Positions 1-11,900 of a stretch of DNA of 64,000 nucleotides are shown one piece after another. The position numbers and the translations under genes were made by a program. The stretch is from Paragordius varius (taxonomy: Eukaryota > Nematomorpha). Every line of letters starts with the position of its first letter. The stretch's first letter is position 1. The notes beneath the pieces are model-generated. The model was given only the letters and a program-made list of their open reading frames with translations. It searched no databases and was not told where the DNA came from. The stretch covers positions 7,068,001 to 7,132,000 of the forward strand of contig OZ176056.1 in the NCBI GenBank assembly GCA_964247055.1, in the 5' to 3' direction.

Positions 1-274
1 AATACAAATATATTTGGCCAACGAGATAAAAAGCTACATTTAATTAAGCAAAACTTAGGGGGCATCCGATCAAAATAGCGAAATTTTTAAATAAGAGCTT
101 ATATATTTTTATTTGTACTTAAATTTCCTAATTGTCACTGTTATAATAATATTTTATTATATATTTATTATTTTTATTGATTTTGGATATGGAAAAAAAT
201 ATTCCTGTCGATATATGTTAAATAACATTCAATCTTCTCCAAAAGTCAGCTAAATGGAAATAATAATTAAATTT

Positions 275-330
275 TGGCGGCCAATTATAATAGGTATGTA
301 TGCGGCTTTGTCGCAAACCGGACACCCCTG
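275..330. mobile_element. hAT-like terminus abutting neprilysin exon
   Basis: Read on the minus strand this stretch begins CAGGGGTGTCCGG, the usual end of the hAT MITE family seen elsewhere in the window (for example near 11919 and 32951). It directly follows coding sequence of the M13 gene with no GT donor at the junction. The opposite end was not found inside the window, so the element is either truncated or extends left. Confidence 0.45.
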
Positions 331-2044
331 ATACAAGTCAAAAATAAGTTTGTGTAAAAGTATTACAAAATCATATTGTTGATTAAGTTCTCGCAGAGTC
401 ATTCGATTATACACTTCATCCAAATTGTTGACGTCCGTCATTGCTGGAGTAAACTAGATGTAAACAATTATATTATTTATATTTAAATTGTATGTATATT
501 GACATAGAATAAAGCGTTAAGTTTAAGCTTCTTTAACACAAATAACGTACGTTAGCTATTTTAGTTTCAAACACAAGCACATTCGTCATAGTTTGCACTA
601 GTAATCGGTAGTAATCCAAATAAGATGATCGTAAGAAGCTTAATGGATCTTGTTTTGCTTGGAGAGTAGGGTTATCAATATCCAATATATCTATCATCTC
701 AATGTTACTTAGGTAATTGTTGCTGTTGATTATAGTATCAGCCATAGATAAAGGGTTTCCGCCCTTTGTTTTAGAAGAAGTGGTATTATTATATTTTCTG
801 CCTTTAGCCTCCGGTAATTTAGTTTCTTCCTCCATTTGTGTCAACATAACTCGACCAATCCGTTTATAGATGGTTTCTATATATGATTGCGGCTCGGTTT
901 TTTGTAGCTTTTGAGTATCGGCCCTTAAAGACGCATAAAAGTTTTCGATAAATTTTTTATCCTCCAAATGAGTCTGATAATGATGTAAACCCCAATAGTT
1001 ATGACTGTTACTGTTTCGCATCAGAATACGATTATATTTTATGCGCTGTTGTCGGATAAATTTCTCATGTAATTTTTTTGATTTCTTTGATCCTGTTTCT
1101 TTATTATCAAACTGAAGCTTATCATTTGGATTCTGTCTCAGGGATGCCTTTTCAGTTTGTGATAACACAGTTTTTTGTTTTGATAAGGATGATTGATTGT
1201 TTTCTTCAAGTGTGGCTTCAAAAGATTGGAGTAAATCTAGCAATATCTCTCTAATTCTAATCTCCTTTTCCAATTTTTCGACTATGACCAATCCCAAGTT
1301 TGTCATATACCTCGTATAAGCCAGTATCAGTTGAAGGTTTATGGGTGAACCAGTAACATTCAAATAAAATTCACGATTACCTAAACTCAAGCGTCCGGTA
1401 TCAAGGAATATGGCATTATAACTGGAATTTTTATCATCATCCGCAATGTAAACGGAAAAGAGAAGCGATAAATCTAAATCAACTGTCAAACGTTCCATCC
1501 AATCCTGAAAATCCCAATTTTCCGGTAACAAACTATTCAGAATGGTTGTTTCTATACATAAATATAAATTTGTTTATATATGTATCAAAGCGAGTGTGTG
1601 GTTTTTTAAAATAAACAGGGCTATAGCATAATTTGTTTATGGTAATTTCCTTGCACCATTGCGATTTTAAAAATATGCCCTAGTTAATCGTATAAAGTTG
1701 ATACATGCCCTCATAATAAACCAAAACCAATAATATTATCATATGAATATTTAATCAATTTACTAATTTTTTATGTATATACGTAAAATAATTTTAAATA
1801 ACATATATTATTAGAAATATTCAAAGGGTCATGATGCGGATATTAACCCGTATTCTCGTTTGATCGAGGGTGTTCACTATTGAAATGGTTAATTCAAAGT
1901 ATTTCTAAAGATATTAACCTTGTTTTAGAATGTGGTCAAAAATTGCATTATCAGTTGAGGTATGAGTGGATGATTCAATTAACGTTTTATTTATTGGAGT
2001 CCTTAACTTTGATAAGTTCCAATGCCCATATTTCTCTGTGAAGT

Positions 2045-2104
<60 letters not shown>

Positions 2105-3494
2105 ATGAAAAATACAAAATTAATATATTAATGTGATGATTATTAAAAAATTACCCAATAAATCTAGTTATATATATACATATATATATATATACATATA
2201 TATATATACATATATAATGAATTAATATGATGATTAGTAAAAAAAATACCCAATAAATCTATCAACGGAGCCCCGTCCAAAATCTCAATATTTTCTTCCT
2301 CATCCACGCAAGATCGATAATATGTCTGAGCATTTTTTTCGGCTTTGGTATCAAAGTTCTTAGTATCCTCTATAATAAAATTTCTTTTAGTTAAAAGTCT
2401 CTTTAAATAATTTTTATATAATTCATATCATATATACATTTATCATTTTTAACATAATATCATACCTAATAATTCTCGTAATATTAATTGATTTTTTTGG
2501 TAAAGTGAAAGAAAATGGTTCCAAGCCGTCCTTCCATCTGGTATATTATTCTTTTCAATCCAGCCACCACAGGCATATTCATAAAAATCTTCACATGGAT
2601 TCGCTGTAAGATTCATTGAATTTAACAATCGGGCTGAAATGGTAATGCATTGGGGCGTTAGACATACTAGGTGTTTGATTGAATAAAATTTTAAATTTAC
2701 AGCATTAAGTCCGACAGAAAATTAACAAAATATTTTTATATTCAATTTTAACCTTACCTTTTCAAATTTACCACATTACATTTTTACCGTTTTATTTTTA
2801 CATTCGACAAAGATTAGTAGTAAAATAATTCCAATTAGTATTAATATAATAATCTTTATTAAAAGATTTATAAAAAATATATTAAATAAGAGTTAATATT
2901 TAAATTATTTCAATAACGAATATTTTAAAAAAAGTACCTAACTATGAATTAACCAATTAACTGTTATACACATTAAGGTGGTCTCAAACAAAAAAACAAT
3001 CGGTAAATTATAATATAATCAATGTTAATAATACATGATACCATTTTCATCGGCTTTAATGAGAGTATTCGGTTTTGATCCATCGTTCCCACGTGTCACA
3101 TCGTTAGGAGTGTTTGAATTTGATTCGATACCATTTTCATTAGGCGATGTTCCAACCTGTATGGTATTTGGTTTTCTGAAATTCTCCTCTTTCACTTGAC
3201 CGTCCTTAAAATCTACCCTATCCGGATCCAAAATGACAAGCAGACCCGTTTTTGGTAAGCGTTTAAGCTGTATTATATCAATCTCTGATTTATCCAAGAT
3301 GATATCTTTACTATCTCGTTTAATTCTTCGTTTTCGTTTTGCCACAGTCGAGCAATTTTGCAGTGGTGTTTTAAACAGAAATTTTAACGGATTATCTTTG
3401 TATGTTTTGACCTGGTCTTCCATATGAATAAGGGTATGGCTAATTTGATTATTGGTAGTAATAAAGTGATGGTTCGATTCATACGGACTTTCCA
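331..3494 (-). CDS. M13 peptidase (neprilysin-like), N-terminal half, partial
   Basis: Partial gene for a neprilysin-family (M13) zinc metallopeptidase, normally a type II membrane ectoenzyme cutting small peptides outside the cell. Phase-compatible exons in transcript order are 3494-3042, 2666-2466, 2369-2250, 2035-1919, 1551-547 and 443-about 331. Seen: VCLTPQC followed by PCEDFYEYACGGW (the family's first cysteines and DFYEYACGGW signature), YYRSCVDEE, YGHWNLS, DDDKNSSYNAIFLD, LSLGNREFYL, VFETKIANV and EVYNRMTLREL, all in family order. The 1551-547 exon holds a Ser/Lys/Asn-rich stretch of about 215 residues not usual in the family. The HExxH catalytic half lies beyond the left edge. No transmembrane exon was found upstream of 3494; that exon encodes a charged, low-complexity segment. 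The exon at 443 runs into a hAT-like end at 330, so the gene could be damaged there. Confidence 0.82.
2043..2102. repeat. (TA)n microsatellite at a 3' splice site
   Basis: A TA run of about 55 nt immediately upstream (in minus sense) of the acceptor of the M13 exon 2035-1919. A second TA-rich run lies at about 2167-2216. The run occupies the position where a polypyrimidine tract is expected. Confidence 0.8.
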
Positions 3495-5088
3495 CTATAA
3501 TTTTATTTAATTTAGACTTGTATTTTTAAAAAATATATATTTAATATTGCATCCATGGCACATTAACCCACGAAATATATTTAGCATATTTAAAAATAAA
3601 TATTGAATATATACAATATAATTTAAAATTATCATACTTTTAGCTGCCCATATACTTTTCAACGAATATAGCATATAAAATAATTGTAGAAAGTCTAGAA
3701 AGTTTTTCATTTTAATTTGGAAAAGGAAGTTTTTTTTGCCAAATTATTAAAAAGATAAAATATTGGGAGAAAAACGGCTAAAATAATCAAATAATCATTT
3801 AACCTCAAAACCTCAAATGGGATCATTTAATCAATTCAAAATTGTTTTCACTTTTTTCCGCATTTTCGATTGGTATAGGAAGCAGGAAGATCATATTTCA
3901 TAGGAATTTCGTTTATGATTAGATACAGGTTACCGTGTCAATTTATTTTTTGAACAATAAAAATACAAGTCCCATAACTACAATGTTTGGATTGAATTAA
4001 TTAATATGAAAAATGGTTGGTTCCGGATTCACTTATCTAATATTTTGAATAATTTTTGGCAATCTTTTTAAAACAAAGTAAATAAAAATATAGAAAAATT
4101 AAATATTTAATATGTAGAAAATTAAATAAAAAAATTGGCAATTTGCCGGTCATGTTTTTGGGAAAGGTGGGGGGTTTAAATTTTAATTTAATAAATAAAA
4201 TAGTATTGTTTTAGGGTTTTTAGCAGGCTTTCGAAATTAAAGTCTATCAAACCGAAATTTTAACATTCTTGACTATAACTAGCTGCCTCCTATGAAAGCA
4301 TTTTATATAATAATATCAATAGAACATTAATATAATTAAAAAAATTATTAGCTCATCTAGACATTTATTTAATAAACAGGACCTATTCATGAAATTAATC
4401 ATGCTGATCATGCACTTTTGCGATTTTTAAATAAAGCCCTAATTTTTATTGGAATCGTTCTGAGTTGAGAATCTTCCCAGTATGTGAGTATTATGAAAAC
4501 TATTTTTTGCTTAAAATCATAAAAAAATAGTTTTAATCATATCTTATTTTTAAATTATGTGTAGAGTTTTTGAAAAAGCGATCAATTAAATGAAGCTATT
4601 TTTATCAAAAATCAAACGGGTTAATCTTATAATATTTTGGTATACAACGCAGTTTTTTTAGATAAAACAATTAATTGAACATTTTAAATTTAATAATGCC
4701 ATTAAAATGATTTTTGTATTTTAACATAAATATTTTTGCATTTTAAACGTCACTCTATATAAGCCGGTTCAAAACCTATTGATTTGCAAAGTTTTAGCGA
4801 TTTTATACATTAATGAAAATATTATACAGTAAAATCCTAAACAAAACTGACTGCTATGGTTTTTTAGTACTATGCAATGTGACCTCAAATCATATTTTTG
4901 ATCTAAAATTACGAATACTATGATATATAAATGAATATAAAATATTTTCAAAAATATCTATTAAAATAGTTATGAAGTTTCCGGTTTACGACCGTAATTT
5001 TGAAATGTTTTTATATGGGGAAAATAGTTGTTTCACTATATATGGGTGGGTAAGATGTTAATGCACACCACCAAATCTTGGTCTACAT

Positions 5089-5317
5089 CAGGATTGTTTA
5101 ACACAACTAGCTTCGTGGGCCGGCTTAACTCAGAAATTCCGGCGAACAGAATCTTCGCTTATTCATCGCCAAAATTTAGAAGGAAACATGCAGAAAATTA
5201 ATTCAAAAATATCAATTATATTTCGTAAATAGTCTTTTTCAATTGTATTTTGCATGTATTTTTTGAAACTTTTCGCGGACTGTAAAATTTTTTGGAGGAC
5301 CATGTGTTGAACACCCG
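5089..5317. mobile_element. hAT-type MITE with 8-bp target duplication
   Basis: A 229-bp non-autonomous element with ends CAGGATTG and ACACCCG, flanked on both sides by GTCTACAT (5081-5088 and 5318-5325). The 8-bp duplication is diagnostic of hAT insertion. The internal GCTTCGTGGGCCGG motif near the left end is shared with related copies near 11919, 32951, 33160 and 37104. Confidence 0.85.
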
Positions 5318-6524
5318 GTCTACATGGCCAACATTGTTTTATACTTATGGGTAATTGTATTTGCAACCCAGGTTTTCCAAAAATATAGAAACTAAAAAAT
5401 GTCTTTATATGATTGGAGCATTCATTAATATCCATTATCACTTTCAAATGTGCTTCCTTCCAAAAAAATGGGTCCATTTTTATATTATAAATCATGCTGT
5501 TTAATTTTCTTTATTTTTCCCATAAATTAAAACATGTAAACGTCCAAAGTAATTTTTAGTTAAATGATTGTATATTAATATAACCAAAAATTAAATTAAG
5601 GTGCTAGATCACACTTAATTATTGGATCAATTACTCTGCATAATTAAGTCAAAGTGATTGCAAATGTTTTGGTCAAATAACACTCACTTTGCGCGAAAAT
5701 CCGATATAGTGTAACACAATTTTGATGCTATTAGTTGTGTTTGATTAATGATTAAAACTACTTTTGTGGTAGCTATATAACGCTTGTATCGTAAGGTAAA
5801 CGCTTCATTTTTAAAATTATTATCAAAATTTAATCATAAATGATTAAAAAGCAAAGCAATTTTTATATTAAATTTTATTATAGATGTGGGCTCAAAAATC
5901 TCGTTTTTGCACATCTAAACTAAGCCAGTTTCCCTAACGCAAAAATGCCGCAACGATAACTATTAATTACTACATTTATATCAACAAAAATATTTCTAAA
6001 AAAGAATACTTTGTTGAACCGTAAATTATATTATTAAGCTAGGTCGAAACGGTAAAAAATGTTTTATAAACAATTTTTCTATTAATTCACGATGCTGCCA
6101 TCGCCCATACATTTATTTATAGAAAGAGTCGTCCGTTTTTAAATTAATATAGATTTTAAACATTTATTTATTTAAAGGCAAATACACCATTTAATCTAAA
6201 ATGTAACAGAAATTTATTAACATTAATCTAAAAAAGGGGTTAATATCTTTAAATTTTTTTATAGTCTCACCACCATTTTTCAGAATACCCATTTTTTCTG
6301 ATATTAATGCTTTAATATGCTTTCGATATAGAATTAACATTAATTTTAGCGTTAGAATCTAAAAAGAGAGGATATTTTTCCAAAATGTTGCGTAAAATGT
6401 TTATCTATTAGACTTTTCGAAATCCGGCGTCATAAAAAGACACTAAAACATTTATACACAGTGCACACAAAAAATACCTGCTGCAATATATTTTGTGATA
6501 AAATAATTGACCAGACATTTCATA

Positions 6525-7805
6525 GTGCTTTAGGTTTTGGACTTTACGAGTCATATAGGAAACATATTTATGTTTTTGTGAAAGCTGCGCTATATCAAAA
6601 AAGCAAAATCAGCCCACATTATGATTAATAAATTTTTTGGTTAAATCTGACGCTTTGCCAAAAAAATATTATTAAAGTATATCATAAATTTACACTTCTA
6701 ATGCAACAATCCAGGGATATTCACAAGTCATTAACGGTTTCACTAAAACTAAAAAGACAAAAGTAAAGTCCGCCAAAAACTGTCTTTTTTATCATTGAGA
6801 AATAATGTGGATTTGTACCGAAAAACAACGTTTGCCGCATGCATTGGTTTTCATATTTTTTCGGAAGAAAAAGACTGTTGAAAATCATCGTTTGCTGATA
6901 ATGATGAGCATGCTCCATGGATTAAAATAATCATGGTTTCAAAATATACATTTTTTGTAAAAGAGCAGACCATACATATGCGAAGACCATAAACAAGAGT
7001 TATTGGTTGACTCAATTCCATCGGCAATTAAAAGAAACATTACATGCCGCAAAACAATGGAGAGGGAAATATTAATGAACTGGGCCTCGTGAGCGGCAAA
7101 TAAAAAATCGTAAGTGATTTGTAAATCCTGCTTTGACATTCGAAAAGACATCATTACATCAAATTTGAATGGTGATGAGAAGTGGTTTTAATTGTTGGAA
7201 ACACCAAAAGTTAAAAGACAACATATTTTGATTGGTGGAAAAATTATTTGATTGTTGAAAATATATGTTTGATTTTTGGAAATACAATGCGGAAAAATCT
7301 AAGCCTTCCCCTGGCCTAAAGGATTAGCAACCATGGATTATAAAAAATGTCCAGAATGGCCAAAACTGAAAAATGATTTTGCTATATGACAATGCTCCGT
7401 TTCACATAACAAAATTAGTGAAAGACACCTTAAAATTGCTTAAATCGGATTTTCCCCCGCATCCGCTGTACTCTTGTGGCCTAGCGACATTTAATGTGTA
7501 AAAATAGATGGACGATTGTTAGAATAAATACTAAATAACCCTTCAAAAGATGTTTTTTGTCAAAAAACCGGTAAAGACATATAGTTACACCTCATCAAAA
7601 AGAATTAGAGGATGAAAGCCTTAATTTTAATCCTATAAAATGGTCTAGTTTTTTAAAAATAAACGCAACGCCGAGTTTGAGCAAAATGAAAAACGTATCA
7701 TTGATGGTGCTTTTTATTTCGGGGCTTATGTGTCCTTTAATAAAGTTAGGAACACTTTTAATTTATCCATATCGAAAAGCCAAAATTTAGCTTATATCAT
7801 AATAA
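6525..7805 (+). pseudogene. Mariner-like transposon relic
   Basis: Decayed Tc1/mariner transposase on the plus strand. The clearest part, at about 7370-7480, reads ILLYDNAPFHITKLVKDTLK then PPHPLYS, matching the family's DNA(R)PH..K...DTL block and HPPYSPDL block that hold the second catalytic Asp region. A GDEKW-like context (NGDEKW in the DNA at about 7170) precedes it. Many stops and shifts break the frame. Possible end repeats are at about 6525-6570 and 7765-7805, giving about 1.3 kb, normal for mariner. The ends are uncertain. Confidence 0.6.
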
Positions 7806-8951
7806 ATTTTTTTGCTGGTATAAAAAATATTTTTATGTTGTAAAACTGGCTCCAAAAGTATTTTGGAAAGGCTAGGATAAACACAATTTGTTTTTTAAAA
7901 CATTATCAATTTAAATAAAAAGTATTACTACTCAGGTAAATAAATAAAGTTATTATCTATAAAAAAAATAGATGTTTGCTAGGAATGAAATAATGAACAC
8001 ACATTAAAAAATATTTTGGAGTATCCCCTTATCTCCCTATTAATACTTGCGATCTTAATATGCGCTACATATTTTTTTAAATATTATTATACCAGGGATA
8101 TAAATTGGCAATTTTTTCCGTTAATCAGCTATGTTTCCATAATACAAAAATATTTCACGGATTAAATTCATTATCATTGTTTTGGAGATGTTTAAAACTA
8201 CGAGGTTGAAATAATTGTGAAAGTAAATAGCCGTGGATCATTATTTTATTATACTTAACCAATACTTACAAAATTGTAAAACCGTTTATGGTTTTAAAAA
8301 TAATGGTTTCGGTTTCACAAAAAAGAATTTATGTGAAATATAAATACACAGGATGAATATTCCCTGAGAAATAAAAAACGAATAAAATCATTAATTATTC
8401 ACTTTGAAACTCAATGTGAGCAGAATGAAAATATAAAAACAATTTTAAAGCTATGTTATTTTTAATATAATACCCTAAATAAATAAAAATTAAATATACA
8501 TCACATAAATAGGACTAATTAAATCGGGGCTAATATATGGTATTGTTGCATATCACAAATTTTTGTGTGTTTTATAGTATTATTTAGTAATTGACATAGT
8601 TTGATATTTGTGAGAGAATTACATAAGATATAAAAACACTTTCAAAAAGGGTAATTTCCAAATTATTAAGCAAATAATTTTATGTAATCCAACAATGAGT
8701 ATCTATAAAAAAATTATAAGTATTGTAGGCAATTTATAAATATATATATTATAAAAGTATGATAAAAACAATATGATGAGAATCCAATTGAAAAGCGCAT
8801 TATGAGTTAGAAAGCTAATTATTTATAGTGCAACTTAGAACAATTAAAAACATTCATTAATTTATAGTTATAGCTTAGCTTCAATATCTGTATTAGCGTT
8901 ATTTGCAACTGAATTTTGGGTTTGGTTGGCTGATGTACAGCTAAGTGAATT

Positions 8952-11900
8952 TTAATCATTAAGTACAATAGTATTGTGGTTTATTAGCTGATTTGTTGGA
9001 GAATCTTCAAAGGGAATCGCAATGTGTTGTAAAGGCGGAGATGGAGATTCTATGGTATGCATTTTTGTGGTTATTAAAGGTTCAACATTTTGGGTGTAAG
9101 TTGTATCTAACACAGATTTAGAGTCTGTATTTGAGGGTAATAATCGTTGAGTATCTGAATTAGTTTGGAAATGATGTAGATCATACAAAACGGGTTGCCG
9201 TATCGAGTTGGCAAGATCTTTGGTGCCACATGAAACGGTTGAATAGCCACAAAGTGAATGCCTGGAGCTTAATGGCCTTAAGGATTTTGAATGGTGCGGT
9301 TCTAAATCTCCACCATTCTCTTGATCACCAAAAAGGTAATTACTAAATTTACGCATTTGATTACGAGCAAAATGATCAACGTCCTCTATCAAATTAGTAG
9401 GTTTGAATGTGGTTGGATCAGGTATATTGTCGGGATGATTCATAGGCAATGAATTATTTTCCGCTTCGCTGGCATTTGGATTGATACTTTGGTTGGCTAT
9501 GATAGAATAGTCAAAGGGCTGATGTTTAGGTAAGGCAGTTAATCCGAATTGTCTTTGGCTTGTTGTGGCAAAAAGGGTTGGTATACTTAATTTGGTATGT
9601 AAAAAGGATTGGAGACGTGAAGGTAAATTTTTTGCTTCAGAATAGAGTGAATTTGTATGACTAATTTTGGAATTCGACGTCGTAAGATTCAGCAATGAAT
9701 GTCGCGACATGTCAGGCTTTTTCCGTCTTCTGTGGAAACGATTATGCAATCTGTCCTTTATATTTTTATGCCGTTTGCTTATTTCATTGTTTTGGATAAT
9801 TTCGTTTGCAGTTGGCTCACCTGGTATCAGATAATTATCCTTAACTACGTATAACTCTGGCCGTTCTTTTTCCTCCCACCATTCGTTGTCCAAATCATTC
9901 TTCTGTATGATGTCGGATGCTGGTAGATGTTGATTGTCCACAGCGTTCGGAATTTTAGGGGGTGAAATTTTGCTAGGAGATGAATGCCTCCGATCTCTAG
10001 ACTCTTCTAAATCAAAGTTTGCATCATCCAATATATTAATGTTATTATAGTGTGGTTGTAGGTAAGAGATATTATCGTTGGAATCACTGTTCAAATTTTT
10101 ATCCCATACATCGTTTTCTGCGTTATGATCGTATATCGATACGTTTTCAGAATGTGATTGCGTGTTTGGCAATGATTTATGATATCTACGAGCTGTGTTT
10201 TCCCACGTAAAACGGTTTTCCGCGGAATTATCTGTCATTAACATGTTATCATATAATAAATCATTGTTCATCCAATGTGATTTAGCTTTTGAAGCTACTT
10301 TCAAGTTGTACGGTGATAATTCATTGAAACTATTTATATATGGAAATAGGGAACTATTAGGTTGACATAATGAAGCATACCTTTTAGCGTTTCGCTTAAT
10401 GCGGGAAGTACCGTAATTGTGCCTCGTTTGATCACTAATTATAGAAGGGGACGTAGTCATTGTCGACTTATTAAATGATAATCGTGTGTTATCTTTTCCA
10501 TAAGGCAATTCAATATGTGATTTACCAATCTTCAAAAAGGATTTTCGTTTTGCCCTGGGCGGATGACTTGCATTAGCTTTCGATACTATTTCACTTTTTT
10601 TATAAATTTTATCATCGTTCAAATCCAAATTTTGTATGAAATTATTTAAAGCTTCGGTATATGTTTGGCCATTAGCAGCAGTTAGAGTATCCTGATTTTC
10701 TGCATGTGGATCAGTGCAGGATGATGAGTCTTTTGAGGCGAAACTTGATGCCTTTTTTATTCTAGATTCGCTATCAACATTATTGTAAACTGTTTGTTCT
10801 AAATCTAGTTTGGGATCATCTCCCCTAGATTCTAGAAAAAAGGGAGAATCCATAGGCAATAAATTAAATTCCTTGAGATCCAGATTTTCATCGTTTAATT
10901 GCCTAAAAATATTTAAAAAATATGTGATGTAATTTTTGATGTATGAATATAAATAATAGCATACTTTGCGTTATTTTTAGATGAGTCGGATATGTTTGTG
11001 ATATCAGAAGATGTTAAAACTTTCGGAGGATATTTTTCTAAAATAATGTATGCATATTTTTAAATTTTTATATAAGATTTAATTTTTAATATTTTTCGCA
11101 ATGTTAATATATACCATTTGTTATAGGGTCTATTTCTTCGTCATCTCCATCAAAATCGTATGCTGTATTCATCACGTGACTATATAGACTTTCCGAATCA
11201 TCCGCACCGAATGGGGTCATCTTATCTATTATTTTGGATTAAACCATATCCATTTCCCAATGATATATATCAAAACTAAAACAACCATTGAACCACTTAA
11301 ATTGATATATACGGATTTTCAACCGTGTTACAATGTAGAATAAAATGCATAAAGTTTTTTCTTTGATAATAATCGCATAAAACAAAACAAAGATAAGTTT
11401 CGAATGATTGGTCATGTAAAGCGGCGATCAATCGATCATCAAATCAAAACATTGATTATAACCTTAAACGCCGTAAACTACAAAGGCATACCTTGATAAT
11501 ATCAAATGGAATTCGATACCTGTACCTAGGAAATGCAATAGACATTGGCCAACTTCAATTATGAAACCAAACGTCAAATAAAATAAAGCATAATCTAAAA
11601 TAATGTACACAAGAACCAAGTCTTTCGACTGTTAATGTATAATTTTGTGGTATATTTGAACTATATACATTATTTACGTAGTTTGAAAGAAAAATATAGA
11701 TTATATTATAATTTTAATTGGTATACTTTTAACTCGATTCTTACGAGGAGAACGGAAAATATTGGTTCCAAAGGATTTTGAAACATTCTTGTTTTTAAAT
11801 ATCGAGCCGGAATCAGATGCTTCATCTTCGTCATCAGCGCAACTAAAATTATCTAAATCAACATTTTCATTGAACAAATTTTGCGAAAATAATTATATAC

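Larger units (their letters stand above)
3495..8951. other. Gene-free interval between M13 peptidase and bestrophin
   Basis: No coding exon is recognised. The 5' exon of the M13 gene (start codon and membrane anchor) probably lies here or was missed. It contains a complete hAT MITE at 5089-5317, a mariner relic at about 6525-7805, and a dispersed short repeat near 4370-4480 (a segment with the phrase TGCACTTTTGCGATTTT, also near 1600-1720 and 21630-21720). Confidence 0.6.

Noticed and set aside
5163-5495. 110-codon minus-strand frame as a host gene
   Set aside because: Overlaps the hAT MITE at 5089-5317 and has no coding landmarks.
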